Source: Streptosporangium canum
GTDB lineage: Bacteria > Actinomycetota > Actinomycetes > Streptosporangiales > Streptosporangiaceae
Assembly (NCBI RefSeq): GCF_900113865.1
Contig: NZ_FOQY01000001.1
Coordinates: 442,877 to 506,876, forward strand
Reading direction: 5' to 3'
DNA length: 64,000 nt
The translations under genes were made by a program, and so were the position numbers. Of this stretch, positions 50,058 to 58,768 are shown piece by piece. The notes under the pieces were generated by a model that saw nothing but the letters and a program-made list of their open reading frames with translations, made no database searches and had not been told where the DNA came from. The stretch's first letter is position 1. Each line of letters begins with the position of its first letter.

Positions 50058-53000
50058 TTACCCGCCGGAGCCGCCCAGGACTGTCAGCGCCTCCTGCCGG
50101 CCCATCGCCGCGCCCCGCGCGAACACCGTCGCGAACGCCTCGGCGCCGAGGACGTCCGTGGCGCCCGCGGCGGTCCGGGCGACGTCGCGGTCACCGGTCA
50201 CGGCCATGCCGCGCAGCGCCACGCCCACGCCCAGCAGCAGTGCGGCCCGCTCCGCCGTACCCGCACGCAGGGCCTGCCCTGCCAGGCCCTCGGCGATGTC
50301 GGCGAGGTCGATCGCCGGCGTCGAGCGCAGCGCGGTGGCCAGCGCCTGGCGATGCCTGATCATGGCCTCCCGCGTGTCGCCCGTCGCCTCGGCCAGCCGT
50401 CCGAGCGCGGTGAGCACGCGCGAACCGGTGGTCTCGACGATGAATCCACCGCTCTCCGAGGCCGCCAGCGCGGCCCCGAGCCGCCACGCCGCCTCGGTGT
50501 GGTCGCCCTCGAAGCGGGCGAGCTCACCCAGCCCCAGGTGGGCCGCCGCCATCGTCTCCGGCCTGCCCGTCCTGCGGGCGAGCTCGGTCACGCGCAGGTA
50601 GTCGGCGGTCGCGGCCGCGGTGTCGCCCCGGCGCCGCAGCCCCTCGGCGCGCCTGCACAGCACGTCGGCGATCTCTTCGAGCGCGCCGAGCTCTTCGAGC
50701 AGGTCGAGTGCGCCCTGCCACAGCTCCATGGAGCGCGCCCATTCACCGCGCCAGCTCGCGATCAGGCCGAGCCAGTCGAGCCCCTGCGCCTTTCCCCAGC
50801 GTTCGCCCACCGCGCCGAAGGCCGCGACCACGGCCTCGAACTCCCGCTCGGCCCTGGCGACCCGGCCGCCCTGCAGCGACAGCAGTGCGCCGCCGAGCCT
50901 TTCGAGCGCCTGGCTCCACGGATCGGAGCCGAGCAGCCGCCGCTGCCGTTCGATCGCCTCGGGCGTGGACTCGGGCGGCCCCGCCGTCATCCCCCACAGG
51001 GCGGGGGCGAACCGGTGCCGCATCGGCCGGTCCAGCGACTGCATGATCGCTTCCGCGCGTTCCCAGTGCCGCGGCCCCGCGTTCGGTACGGCGTGCAGCA
51101 CGGCCATGACGTACTCGTCGGCCAGCTCCGCGGGCGGCTCCGACTCGATCGCGTCGAGGAGCCGCACGGCGTGCTGGGTGGCCTGGCCGCGCCTCCCGCT
51201 CAGCCACCAGTACATGGCCATGGCGGCGATCAGCCGCAGCGCCGTCGGCTGGTCGTGCCCGACGGCCCAGCGCAGCGCGGCCTGCAGGTTGGCGTTGTCG
51301 GCCGACAGGCGGGCCAGCCAGCGGAGCTGCTCCGCCCGGTAGAGGTGGGCGTCGGCGCGCCGCGCGAGGTCGAGGAAGCAGGCGGCGTGGGCGGCGCGCA
51401 GCCGCTCCTCCTCGCCCGCCTCCGCCAGCCGTTCGGCGCAGAACAGCCGGATGGTGTCGAGCATCTGGTAGCGGTCGCCATCGGTCTCGACGAGCGACCT
51501 GTCCACCAGATCGGCCAGCAGTTCCGCGGTGTCCCGGCCGCAGACCCGCTCGACCGCCTCCAGGCTCGCACCCCCGGAGAACACCGAGAACCGCCTGGCC
51601 AGCACCTGTTCGTCGGTGTCCAGCAGGTCCCAGCTCCACTCCACGACCGCGTGCAGGGTCTGGTGGCGGGCGGCGGCGGTGCGGTCGCCGCGCGACAGCA
51701 GCCTGAACCTGCCGTGCTCGGCCAGGCGGGTGGCGATCTCCTCGACCGAGAACGTGCGCACCCGCGCCGCCGCCAGCTCGATGGCCAGCGGCAGGCCGTC
51801 GAGCGCCGCACAGATCCGCAGGACCGCGCCGAGGTTGCCGGGCTCCAGCGCGAAGCCCTGCCGTACGGCCGCCGCCCGGTCGGCGAACAGCCTGATCGCC
51901 GGATAGCCGAGCGGGTCGTCGGGCACGTCGTCGGGCGGCGGGGTGGCCAGGGGCGCCAGCGGGACCAGGTGCTCGCCGGTGATGCCCAGCGGTTCCCTGC
52001 TGGTGGCCAGGACGGTCAGGCCGGGGCAGGCGGCGAGCAGCCGGCGGGCGAGCGTGGCGGCCCCGGTGATCACGTGCTCGCAGTTGTCCAGGACGAGCAG
52101 CAGCTCCTGCTCGGCCAGCGCCGCCACCAGCCGGTCGGTGGGATCGGGGGGGCCGGACGTGGGCGGCCGCAGCCCGGTCTCGCGCAGGCCGAGCGCGCCG
52201 AGCACCGCCTGCGGGGCCTGGTCCCCGTCGTCGAGCGGGGACAGGTCCACGAAGCACGCGTCGCCGCCCCGGCGGGCCGCCGCCTCGACGGCCAGCCTGG
52301 TCTTGCCGGTGCCGCCGGGGCCGATGACCGTGACCAGCCGGACGGACCGCAGGGCGTCGATCCGCTCCAGCTCCCGCTCACGGCCGACGAAGCTGGTGAG
52401 CTGGGTGGGCAGGCCCGTCCGTGCGGCGCGCTCGCGCGGCTGCCCGCCGCGCAGGACCGCCAGGTGCACCGCCGCGAGCTCCGGTGAGGGGTCGGCGCCG
52501 AGCTCGTCGGCGAGCAGCCGCCGCACGTCGTCGAACACGGCCAGCGCCTCGGCCTGCCGCCCGGCCGCGTGCAGCGCCCGCATCAGCAGCCCACGCGGCC
52601 GCTCGCGCAGCGGATGCGCGGCGACCAGCTCCTGCAGCTCGGCCACCGGGCTGGTCTCGGCGAGGGCCAGCTCCGCGTCGGCGAGGTCCTCCACGGCCGT
52701 GAGCCTGAGCTCCTCCAGCCTGCTGACCTGCGTGCCGGCGAACGGCGCGGCGGCGACGTCCGCGAGCGCGGGCCCCCGCCACAGCCCGAGCCCCTCCCTG
52801 AGCAGTCCGGCCGCGCCGGCGTGGTGGCCCGCGGCGAGCAGGCGTCGTCCCTCGCGGGCGAGCCGCTCGAACCGGTGCGCGTCGACGTCTTCCGGGTCGA
52901 TCGCCAGCCGGTAGCCCGCGCCGTGGAACTCGATCAGGTCGGCGGGCAGGTTGCGCCTGAGCCGGGAGATCTGCGCCTGGACGGCGTTGGCCGCGCCCGC

Positions 53001-53168
53001 GGGCGGGCGCTCGCCGTACTGGCCGTCGATGAGCCGCTCCACGCCGACCGTCCGGCCCGCGTCCAGGAGCAGCAGCGCGAGCAGGGTGCGCGGCCGTGGA
53101 CCGCCGACGGCGATCAGGTCGCCGTCGGCCGATCGCACCACCAGCGGGCCCAGGATGCCGAACTGCAC
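50058..53168 (-). CDS. AfsR/BTAD-family transcriptional regulator with STAND ATPase
   Basis: The 1036-residue regulator starts at GTG 53166-53168 (MQFGILGPLVVRSADGDLIA). Domains in order: an OmpR-type winged helix (about 1-90), the bacterial transcriptional activation domain (about 95-240), an NB-ARC ATPase with GPGGTGKT at 283-290, LLLVLDNCEH and GLPLAIELAAARVRTF, then TPR-like repeats to the end. Proteins of this type, such as AfsR, activate secondary metabolism or stress genes in response to kinase or ligand input. The monooxygenase gene downstream is the likely target. It differs from the STAND genes at 21-30 kb by having the DNA-binding part. Confidence 0.92.
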   Translation of the reverse strand: MQFGILGPLVVRSADGDLIAVGGPRPRTLLALLLLDAGRTVGVERLIDGQYGERPPAGAANAVQAQISRLRRNLPADLIEFHGAGYRLAIDPEDVDAHRFERLAREGRRLLAAGHHAGAAGLLREGLGLWRGPALADVAAAPFAGTQVSRLEELRLTAVEDLADAELALAETSPVAELQELVAAHPLRERPRGLLMRALHAAGRQAEALAVFDDVRRLLADELGADPSPELAAVHLAVLRGGQPRERAARTGLPTQLTSFVGRERELERIDALRSVRLVTVIGPGGTGKTRLAVEAAARRGGDACFVDLSPLDDGDQAPQAVLGALGLRETGLRPPTSGPPDPTDRLVAALAEQELLLVLDNCEHVITGAATLARRLLAACPGLTVLATSREPLGITGEHLVPLAPLATPPPDDVPDDPLGYPAIRLFADRAAAVRQGFALEPGNLGAVLRICAALDGLPLAIELAAARVRTFSVEEIATRLAEHGRFRLLSRGDRTAAARHQTLHAVVEWSWDLLDTDEQVLARRFSVFSGGASLEAVERVCGRDTAELLADLVDRSLVETDGDRYQMLDTIRLFCAERLAEAGEEERLRAAHAACFLDLARRADAHLYRAEQLRWLARLSADNANLQAALRWAVGHDQPTALRLIAAMAMYWWLSGRRGQATQHAVRLLDAIESEPPAELADEYVMAVLHAVPNAGPRHWERAEAIMQSLDRPMRHRFAPALWGMTAGPPESTPEAIERQRRLLGSDPWSQALERLGGALLSLQGGRVARAEREFEAVVAAFGAVGERWGKAQGLDWLGLIASWRGEWARSMELWQGALDLLEELGALEEIADVLCRRAEGLRRRGDTAAATADYLRVTELARRTGRPETMAAAHLGLGELARFEGDHTEAAWRLGAALAASESGGFIVETTGSRVLTALGRLAEATGDTREAMIRHRQALATALRSTPAIDLADIAEGLAGQALRAGTAERAALLLGVGVALRGMAVTGDRDVARTAAGATDVLGAEAFATVFARGAAMGRQEALTVLGGSGG

Positions 53169-53605
53169 GAGGTCGATTGTCCCCCACCACCGCCCGGCCG
53201 GGGGTCGGCGAGGCTCGCCGGCCGGCTCACCTGGCGCCGGCCAGGATCCATCCGCCCCGGAGCTGGGAGAAGTGCTCCTCCTGATCCGATTCGGCGAACC
53301 CCGCGCGTCGGTTTACCCGGTCGATCGGCGCGCGACCGGGTAACGCGGGCGCGCACGGTGAAGCGGGCATCGGCGCATTGAATTATTGGCATATTTCGGA
53401 ATCGACAGCCCGATATACGGCGACTGACCGACCGTTTGCCAAGCAATGAGACGAGTCGCGACAACCAGACGGCGGCCCCTCAATATGGTTTATCTCGCAC
53501 AGAAGAGACAGGGCCCGGCACACGCCCGCCTTGCAAAATAAGCAAATGTCCATATTTGCAGCCCATGGCGGAGATTGCCATTTTCGTTAGGAGTTCGGAA
53601 GACAC
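53169..53605. other. 437-bp AT-richer divergent spacer
   Basis: The stretch between the BTAD regulator and the multicopper oxidase gene is clearly richer in A and T from about 53380 to 53600 than the surrounding DNA. It should hold both promoters. No gene is supported. Confidence 0.65.
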
Positions 53606-55540
53606 ATGTCTGAGCTTGTACGGCGACGATTCCTGCAGATCGGCGCGATTACCGGAGCCTCCTTGCTGGCTCCGATCCGGTTCGCCGAAACGTCCTTCGC
53701 GCGATCCCTGCCGGGACGAACGGTCGACCCGACCACCATCAGAAAGTATGTGACGCCGCTGGTGATCCCGCCGGCGATGCCACCGGCCAAGACAAAGCAC
53801 AAGTTCGACTACTACGAGATCGCCGTGCGCCAGTTCAGGCAGCAGATCCTGCCTCCGGGTCTACCGGCGACGACGGTATGGAGCTACGGATCGGTCGATC
53901 ATCCAAGCTCATTCAACTATCCGGCGTTCACGATAGAAGCTCGCCATCGGCGGTCGATCCAGGTCAAGTGGATCAACGATCTCGTCGACAAGCACGGCTG
54001 CTTCCTGCCGCACCTCCTGCCGATCGACCAGACCTTGCACTGGGCGAACCCCCCAGGCGGCAAGCAGCACCGCGACTCGAACGGCACCGACCAGACCCCC
54101 TACCGCGGACCGGTGCCGCTCGTCACCCACGTACACGGCAACCACACCTTCGACTACAGCGATGGATACGCCGAGGCGTGGTATCTGCCGGACGCCTCCA
54201 ACATTCCGAAGGGATACGCACGCGAAGGCTCTTTCTACAATTTCTTCAAGAAGAAGTCGCCGCTGGGCCACGACTGGGACACCGGCGAGGTGGTCTTCGA
54301 ATACGGCAACGACCAACCGGCCAACACGCAGTGGTACCACGACCACACGCTTGGAATGACCAGGGCCAACGTCTACGCCGGACCGGCCGGCTTCTATCTG
54401 CTCCGCGGCGGCCCCAACGACCTGCCGCAAGGTTGCCTGCCCGGCCCCGCGCCGCAGGTCGGCGACCGGCCGGGCAAGCGCTACTACGAGATCCCGCTGG
54501 CCGTCCAGGACCGCTCGTTCAACAACGACGGCTCCCTGTTCTACCCCGACAGCCGGGCCTTTTTCGATGGGTTCACCGGCCCGTACGCGCCGGACAGCGA
54601 CGTGCCGCCGATCTGGAACCCGGAGTTCTTCGCCAACACGATCGTCGTCAACGGGAAGACCTGGCCGGCACTCGGGGTGGAGCCGCGACGGTACCGGTTC
54701 CGCGTCCTCAACGGATGCAACAGCCGTTTCCTGATCTTCAAGCTGGTATCCAACCCGCTGGCGCCACGTCCCGCTCCAGCGGTGTTGCCTCTCTGGGTGA
54801 TCGGCGCGGAAGGCGGCTTCCTGCCCGCCCCGGTATCACTCGACAATCTGCTGCTGTCGCCGGCCGAACGGGCTGACGTGATCGTGGATTTCACCGGCCT
54901 GCCGGTGGGCACGGAGATCTATCTGATCAACGAGGGGCCGGACGAGCCCTTCAACGGCCAGCCGGGGACTTTCGCCGATCCCGCCACCACCGGCCAGGTC
55001 ATGAAGTTCAAGGTCGTGCCGCTCACCTCGCGTGACACCAGCACTCCGCCGGACCGGCTGAAGCTGCCGGCGCCTTCCCCGCTCGGCGCGGAGACCAACC
55101 GCAGACAGGTCTCTCTCAACGAGCAGGATTCGGCCGTCCTGCCGGATGTGGGCCCGGTCATAACGCTGCTCGGCACAGTGCAGAACGGCGCGGCTGTCCC
55201 GCTGAGGTGGGAAGACAAGATCACCGAGAATCCCGCACTGAACTCCATCGAAGTCTGGGAGATGTACAACTTCACGGCGGACGCGCATCCGATCCATATC
55301 CATGAGGTGCAGTTCCAGGTCCTCGACCGGCAGCCGATCGACGGTAGTCCACGGCCACCGGAACCGTGGGAGCGAGGCTTCAAAGACACCGTCATCGCCT
55401 ACCCCGGAGAGATCACACGGGTGAAGGCGAAATTCGACCTGCCCGGCCAATATGTCTGGCACTGTCACATCGTCGAGCATGAGGACAACGAGATGATGCG
55501 CCCCTACCACATTGGGCCGATCCCACCGTCCCTACCATAA
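53606..55540 (+). CDS. Tat-exported multicopper oxidase (CotA/bilirubin-oxidase-like)
   Basis: The 644-residue oxidase couples oxidation of phenolic or metal substrates to reduction of oxygen to water. A twin-arginine signal (RRRFLQIGA, residues 6-14) exports it folded. Copper ligands are all present: H175xH177, H245xH247, H561/H564/H566, H619-C620-H621 and H625, with Met630 as the type-1 axial residue. The HCHIVEHEDNEMM end is typical of CotA-like laccases and phenoxazinone synthases. The ATG has GGAAG upstream. About 30% of early codons end in A or T, far more than in neighbours, and the flanks are AT-richer, pointing to acquisition from elsewhere. Confidence 0.93.
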   Translation: MSELVRRRFLQIGAITGASLLAPIRFAETSFARSLPGRTVDPTTIRKYVTPLVIPPAMPPAKTKHKFDYYEIAVRQFRQQILPPGLPATTVWSYGSVDHPSSFNYPAFTIEARHRRSIQVKWINDLVDKHGCFLPHLLPIDQTLHWANPPGGKQHRDSNGTDQTPYRGPVPLVTHVHGNHTFDYSDGYAEAWYLPDASNIPKGYAREGSFYNFFKKKSPLGHDWDTGEVVFEYGNDQPANTQWYHDHTLGMTRANVYAGPAGFYLLRGGPNDLPQGCLPGPAPQVGDRPGKRYYEIPLAVQDRSFNNDGSLFYPDSRAFFDGFTGPYAPDSDVPPIWNPEFFANTIVVNGKTWPALGVEPRRYRFRVLNGCNSRFLIFKLVSNPLAPRPAPAVLPLWVIGAEGGFLPAPVSLDNLLLSPAERADVIVDFTGLPVGTEIYLINEGPDEPFNGQPGTFADPATTGQVMKFKVVPLTSRDTSTPPDRLKLPAPSPLGAETNRRQVSLNEQDSAVLPDVGPVITLLGTVQNGAAVPLRWEDKITENPALNSIEVWEMYNFTADAHPIHIHEVQFQVLDRQPIDGSPRPPEPWERGFKDTVIAYPGEITRVKAKFDLPGQYVWHCHIVEHEDNEMMRPYHIGPIPPSLP

Positions 55541-55879
55541 CCGGGTCGCGCCGATCATCACACAGAATAATTTCCGCAAAACGGCCTTGGCCTGTCACGT
55601 GAATTCTTCCGTCACCCCCGGCCCGGCTCCCCCCGAAGGCCGTTCCCGCCGGACGAGCATTCTTGCCCTCACCCGTTTCGAGCACAGCAGACCCAGGTAA
55701 AAGCCGCCGAGACCGCCTCAACGAGATGTGAACGGACCGGCCGGCGGCTGAGAGATATCGCACTTACCTGATCGCATCCATTCGCGCCTCCCCGGGAATC
55801 AATTCCGCACACCGGGAAGCCGGGCCCGGGAAGGCTTCCGCGCCGCCGGCGCGCTCGGCGCGCCGGACGGGGCGAGCGG
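55541..55879. other. 339-bp spacer after the multicopper oxidase gene
   Basis: The stretch is again AT-richer near the oxidase. Toward the other end is a 7-bp GGAAGCC/GGCTTCC hairpin (55815-55839) that may terminate the minus-strand hydrolase gene. No gene is supported. Confidence 0.6.
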
Positions 55880-56515
55880 TCAGGAGACCTTCCGGCCGAG
55901 GAAGTCGCGGATGAGCGCCGCGATCTCGGCGCCGTGGGTCTCCAGGGCGAAGTGCCCGGCGTCCAGGAGGTGGATCTCCGCGTCGGGCAGGTCGCGGGCG
56001 TATGCCCGAGCCCCGTCGGCGCCGAAGATCTCGTCGTTCTCCCCCCACGCGACGAGCACGGGCGGCCGGTGCGTACGGAAGTACTCCTGGAAGCCGGGAT
56101 AGCCGTCGAGGTTGAACTGGTAGTCCCAGAAGAGCTGGAGCTGGATCTCCTTGTTGCCCGGCCGGTCCAGGTAGGCCTGGTCGAGGGTCCAGGTGTCCGG
56201 AGTCAGACGGTCGAGCCGGTCTGCGGGAACGCCGTGGGTGTACTGCCACCGGGTCGCCTCCGCCTCCAGGAGCGTACGGACCTCGGCCTCGTTGGCGGCC
56301 CGGTCCTTGGCGTGGGCGAACAGGACCTCCCAGAAGGGAGTGAAGCCCTCCAGGTAGGCGTTGCCGCTCTGGCTGATGATCGCGGTCACCCGTTCCGGCT
56401 CCCGGCCGGCGATGCGCAGCCCGATCGGCGCGCCGTAGTCCTGGATGTAGAGGGCGAACCGGCCGACGCCGAGAGCGTCCAGCAGCCCGAGGGTGACCCG
56501 AGGAGCAGGGATCAC
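55880..56515 (-). pseudogene. N-terminally truncated alpha/beta hydrolase
   Basis: The frame encodes 211 residues from GTG 56513-56515. It contains the nucleophile region LYIQDYGAPIGLRIA (Asp-type nucleophile as in haloalkane dehalogenase or epoxide hydrolase relatives), VLVAWGENDEIFG with an acid, and the His in DAGHFALE. Relatives are about 290 residues; the first 80 or so, with the oxyanion-hole strand, are missing, and the upstream DNA is the regulatory spacer of the CGNR gene rather than coding sequence. It is probably a remnant joined to the divergent promoter, though it could still be expressed from it. Confidence 0.65.
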
Positions 56516-56536
56516 ACGGGCTACGCCCGATCATTA

Positions 56537-56617
56537 CCTAACCATCTAAATCGCTCTTGTCGGTTAGACCGTACGACCGCGAACCTAACTTGTCAATGCG
56601 GCTTTGAGGGTTAGGAT
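56537..56617. promoter_or_regulatory. Divergent control region with four GTTAG half-sites and a leaderless promoter
   Basis: Half-sites: CCTAACC (56537-56543), GGTTAG (56562-56567), CCTAAC (56584-56589) and GGGTTAGG (56608-56615), forming two inverted pairs. On the plus strand TTGTCA (56590-56595), 16 bases, then TAGGAT (56612-56617) makes a good promoter. The expected start falls on the GTG at 56624, so the CGNR mRNA is probably leaderless. The second pair of half-sites brackets this promoter, which would suit autorepression. Confidence 0.65.
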
Positions 56618-56623
56618 TGGACG

Positions 56624-57154
56624 GTGACCCACAGACCGCTGACCGGCGAGCCTCTGGCCCTCGACCTCGTCAACACCGAGTGGCCCGAGCACGGGCGGAT
56701 GCTGGACTACCTGGCCGACCCCGCCGGCCTGCGGACCTGGCTCGCCGAGCACGAGGACGAGCTCGGCCCGGTGGATCCGGAGGACCGGCCCCCGCTCGGA
56801 CCACTGCGACACGCACGGCGCGCGATCCGGCGGGCACTTGAGGAGAAGGAGTACGGCGAGCTCAACACCGTGCTCGCCCACGGCCGGCTCCGGCTGAGCA
56901 TCGACGGCCACGGACCGGCGGAACGCCCGGAGCTGGACGACCCGGCGTGGCTACCCGCCTGGGAGGCCGGGCGGGCCTTCCTCGACCTCATCCGGACGGC
57001 GCCCGCCGGACGGGTGCGGAAATGCGACGGGCCCGACTGCGTGCTCTGGTTCCTCGACACCTCACGCAACGGCCGCCGCCGCTGGTGCTCCATGACCGGC
57101 TGCGGCAACCGCGCCAAGGCCCGCGCCCACTACACCCGGGGGCAGGCCGGCTGA
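56624..57154 (+). CDS. CGNR zinc-finger regulator
   Basis: The 176-residue protein has the N-terminal ABATE-like domain (MTHRPLTGEPLALDLVNTEW) and the C-terminal CGNR zinc finger with CDGPDCVLWFLDTS and RRWCSMTGCGNRAKARAHY; four Cys can bind zinc. Such proteins are putative transcription factors. The GTG start coincides with the predicted transcription start, so a leaderless mRNA is likely. It is divergent from the truncated hydrolase gene, and the repeated GTTAG sites between them are its best candidate binding sites. Confidence 0.9.
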   Translation: MTHRPLTGEPLALDLVNTEWPEHGRMLDYLADPAGLRTWLAEHEDELGPVDPEDRPPLGPLRHARRAIRRALEEKEYGELNTVLAHGRLRLSIDGHGPAERPELDDPAWLPAWEAGRAFLDLIRTAPAGRVRKCDGPDCVLWFLDTSRNGRRRWCSMTGCGNRAKARAHYTRGQAG

Positions 57155-57348
57155 GCCGGGCCCGGCCGTCAGGCCCACGCCTCAGGGGCGGCGGACAGGC
57201 CACACGAGGTGATCATGATCCTGCTCCCAGGCGGCCCGATGTTCCGCGGGCCACAGCTCCGGGCATCCAGGAGGTGGCGGGCCGGCGGTCACCGACCGGA
57301 CCCGCCGCCACATGGGACGACGGGACGGCCGGAAGGCCGGGAGGTCAC

Positions 57349-58026
57349 ATGCAGGTCATCGGAGCGGGGTTCGGCCGTACGGGGACCGCCTCGCTGAAGG
57401 CGGCGCTGGAGCATCTGGGCCTGCGGCCCTGCTACCACATGCTGGAGATCTTCGATCATCCCGAGATGGCCGGGCAGTGGCTGGACATCGCGGAGGGACG
57501 GTCGGCGGACTGGGACGCGGTGTTCGGCGGCTACCAGGCCACGGTCGACTGGCCGGGCGCGTCCTACTGGCGCGAGCTCGCCGACCACTACCCCGAGGCC
57601 AAGATCCTGCTGAACGTCCGGGACCCCCAGCGGTGGTACAGGAGCATGGAGGCCACGATCTTCAAGCAGGCACGCACGAGGGAGACCCTGGCCGGACGCG
57701 CGGGATACGCCGTACTGTGCCGGATGAGCGGTGATTTCGCCACGTTCACCAGGATGACCCGCGAGGTGGTCGTCGAGCGGGTCTTCGACGGCGACATCAC
57801 CGACAAGGAACACGTCCTGAAGGTCTTCAAGGACCACACCGACACGGTGCGCGCGTCGTTCCCGCCGGACCGGGTGCTGGTCTACGACGTCATGCAGGGC
57901 TGGGAGCCGCTCTGCGCCTTCCTCGGCCTCCCCGTCCCCACGGAGCCGTTCCCCCGGCTCAACGACAGTGAGAGCTTCGTCCGCGACGCCCGCCGGCGGA
58001 TCGCCCGGATGGTCCTGCGCCGCTGA
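57349..58026 (+). CDS. Sulfotransferase family protein
   Basis: The 225-residue protein starts at ATG 57349 with GGGAGG (MQVIGAGFGRTGTASLKAAL). GAGFGRTGTASLK is the PAPS-binding P-loop-like motif of this family, and ILLNVRDPQRWYRS is the second 3'-phosphate-binding segment. EPLCAFLGLPVPTEPFP near the end is also typical. It may transfer a sulfate from PAPS, but many actinomycete members have no known substrate. It stands 194 bp after the CGNR gene and may not be in the same unit. Confidence 0.85.
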   Translation: MQVIGAGFGRTGTASLKAALEHLGLRPCYHMLEIFDHPEMAGQWLDIAEGRSADWDAVFGGYQATVDWPGASYWRELADHYPEAKILLNVRDPQRWYRSMEATIFKQARTRETLAGRAGYAVLCRMSGDFATFTRMTREVVVERVFDGDITDKEHVLKVFKDHTDTVRASFPPDRVLVYDVMQGWEPLCAFLGLPVPTEPFPRLNDSESFVRDARRRIARMVLRR

Positions 58027-58129
58027 GAGACCGCCCCGTCCACACCTGACACCCCGGCCCGGGGAGGACCGACGGGGGCCGACCGCGACCGGCCCTCCCC
58101 TGCGGACCGGTGCGGACCGGTCAGCGGAC

Positions 58130-58579
58130 CTACTTGATCCTGGTCATGCTGGAGTCGTAGCCCCCGCCGCCGGGGTAGACCCACGCGCCGGAGACGGTCT
58201 CGCCGTCGGCGCCGAAGGTCCCCCGGTAGTACGCGGGTGAGCCCTTCTCGCCGCCCCAGATGGTCAGGGTGTCACCGTCGAGCTCGTAGACGTAGTCGAA
58301 GGTGCTGCCATCCCTGCCGTAGAAGCGGGACTTGATGTCCTCACTGGCCTTCTCCGCGCCGAAGGTCTTCTCACGGCCGATCACCTCGAAGCCGGTGATG
58401 CTCTGGCCGTACTGCTCCAGCTCGACGTCCTGGATGAGGAAGAAGCCGCCGTCCAGCCAGCGGTAGGTGACCGTCCCCTCGGCTCCTCCACTCACCCGCC
58501 AGGAGCCGACGAGCCGGTCCAGGGCCCTGACCTGCTCGTCGGGCTGCGCGGCCTGCGTGTTCTCGGCGCTCTCCGTCAT
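58130..58579 (-). CDS. Small lipocalin-like (DUF1579-type) protein
   Basis: The 149-residue cytoplasmic protein (MTESAENTQAAQPDEQVRAL) has a beta-rich pattern with LVGSWRVSGGAEGTVTYRWL at the N-terminal side and repeated aromatic-Gly strands to the end, like DUF1579 or related small barrel proteins. No catalytic motif is clear. The ATG has an AGGAA-type site. It is convergent with the sulfotransferase gene. The assignment is by general pattern only, and the function is unknown. Confidence 0.65.
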   Translation of the reverse strand: MTESAENTQAAQPDEQVRALDRLVGSWRVSGGAEGTVTYRWLDGGFFLIQDVELEQYGQSITGFEVIGREKTFGAEKASEDIKSRFYGRDGSTFDYVYELDGDTLTIWGGEKGSPAYYRGTFGADGETVSGAWVYPGGGGYDSSMTRIK

Positions 58580-58768
58580 GATCGTTCCTTCCTGCCGTTC
58601 CCCGCGTCGTTACGGTGTCGCTCATATGACCGGCGGGCCGGCGGAAAGGGAGCGGCGCGCGAGAGTGATCTGCGTCACATCCGTTTCGGGCCGGGTCCAC
58701 GAGGCCGGAGACACGCCGGAGCGGGATCGCAGTGCCCACCCGGCCCCGCCGGGTCCACCGAACAGGCC

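Noticed and set aside
50058..50105. Possible biosynthetic gene cluster around the BTAD regulator and monooxygenase
   Set aside because: No polyketide synthase, peptide synthetase, terpene or RiPP core enzyme lies within reach. One regulator and one oxygenase do not make a cluster.
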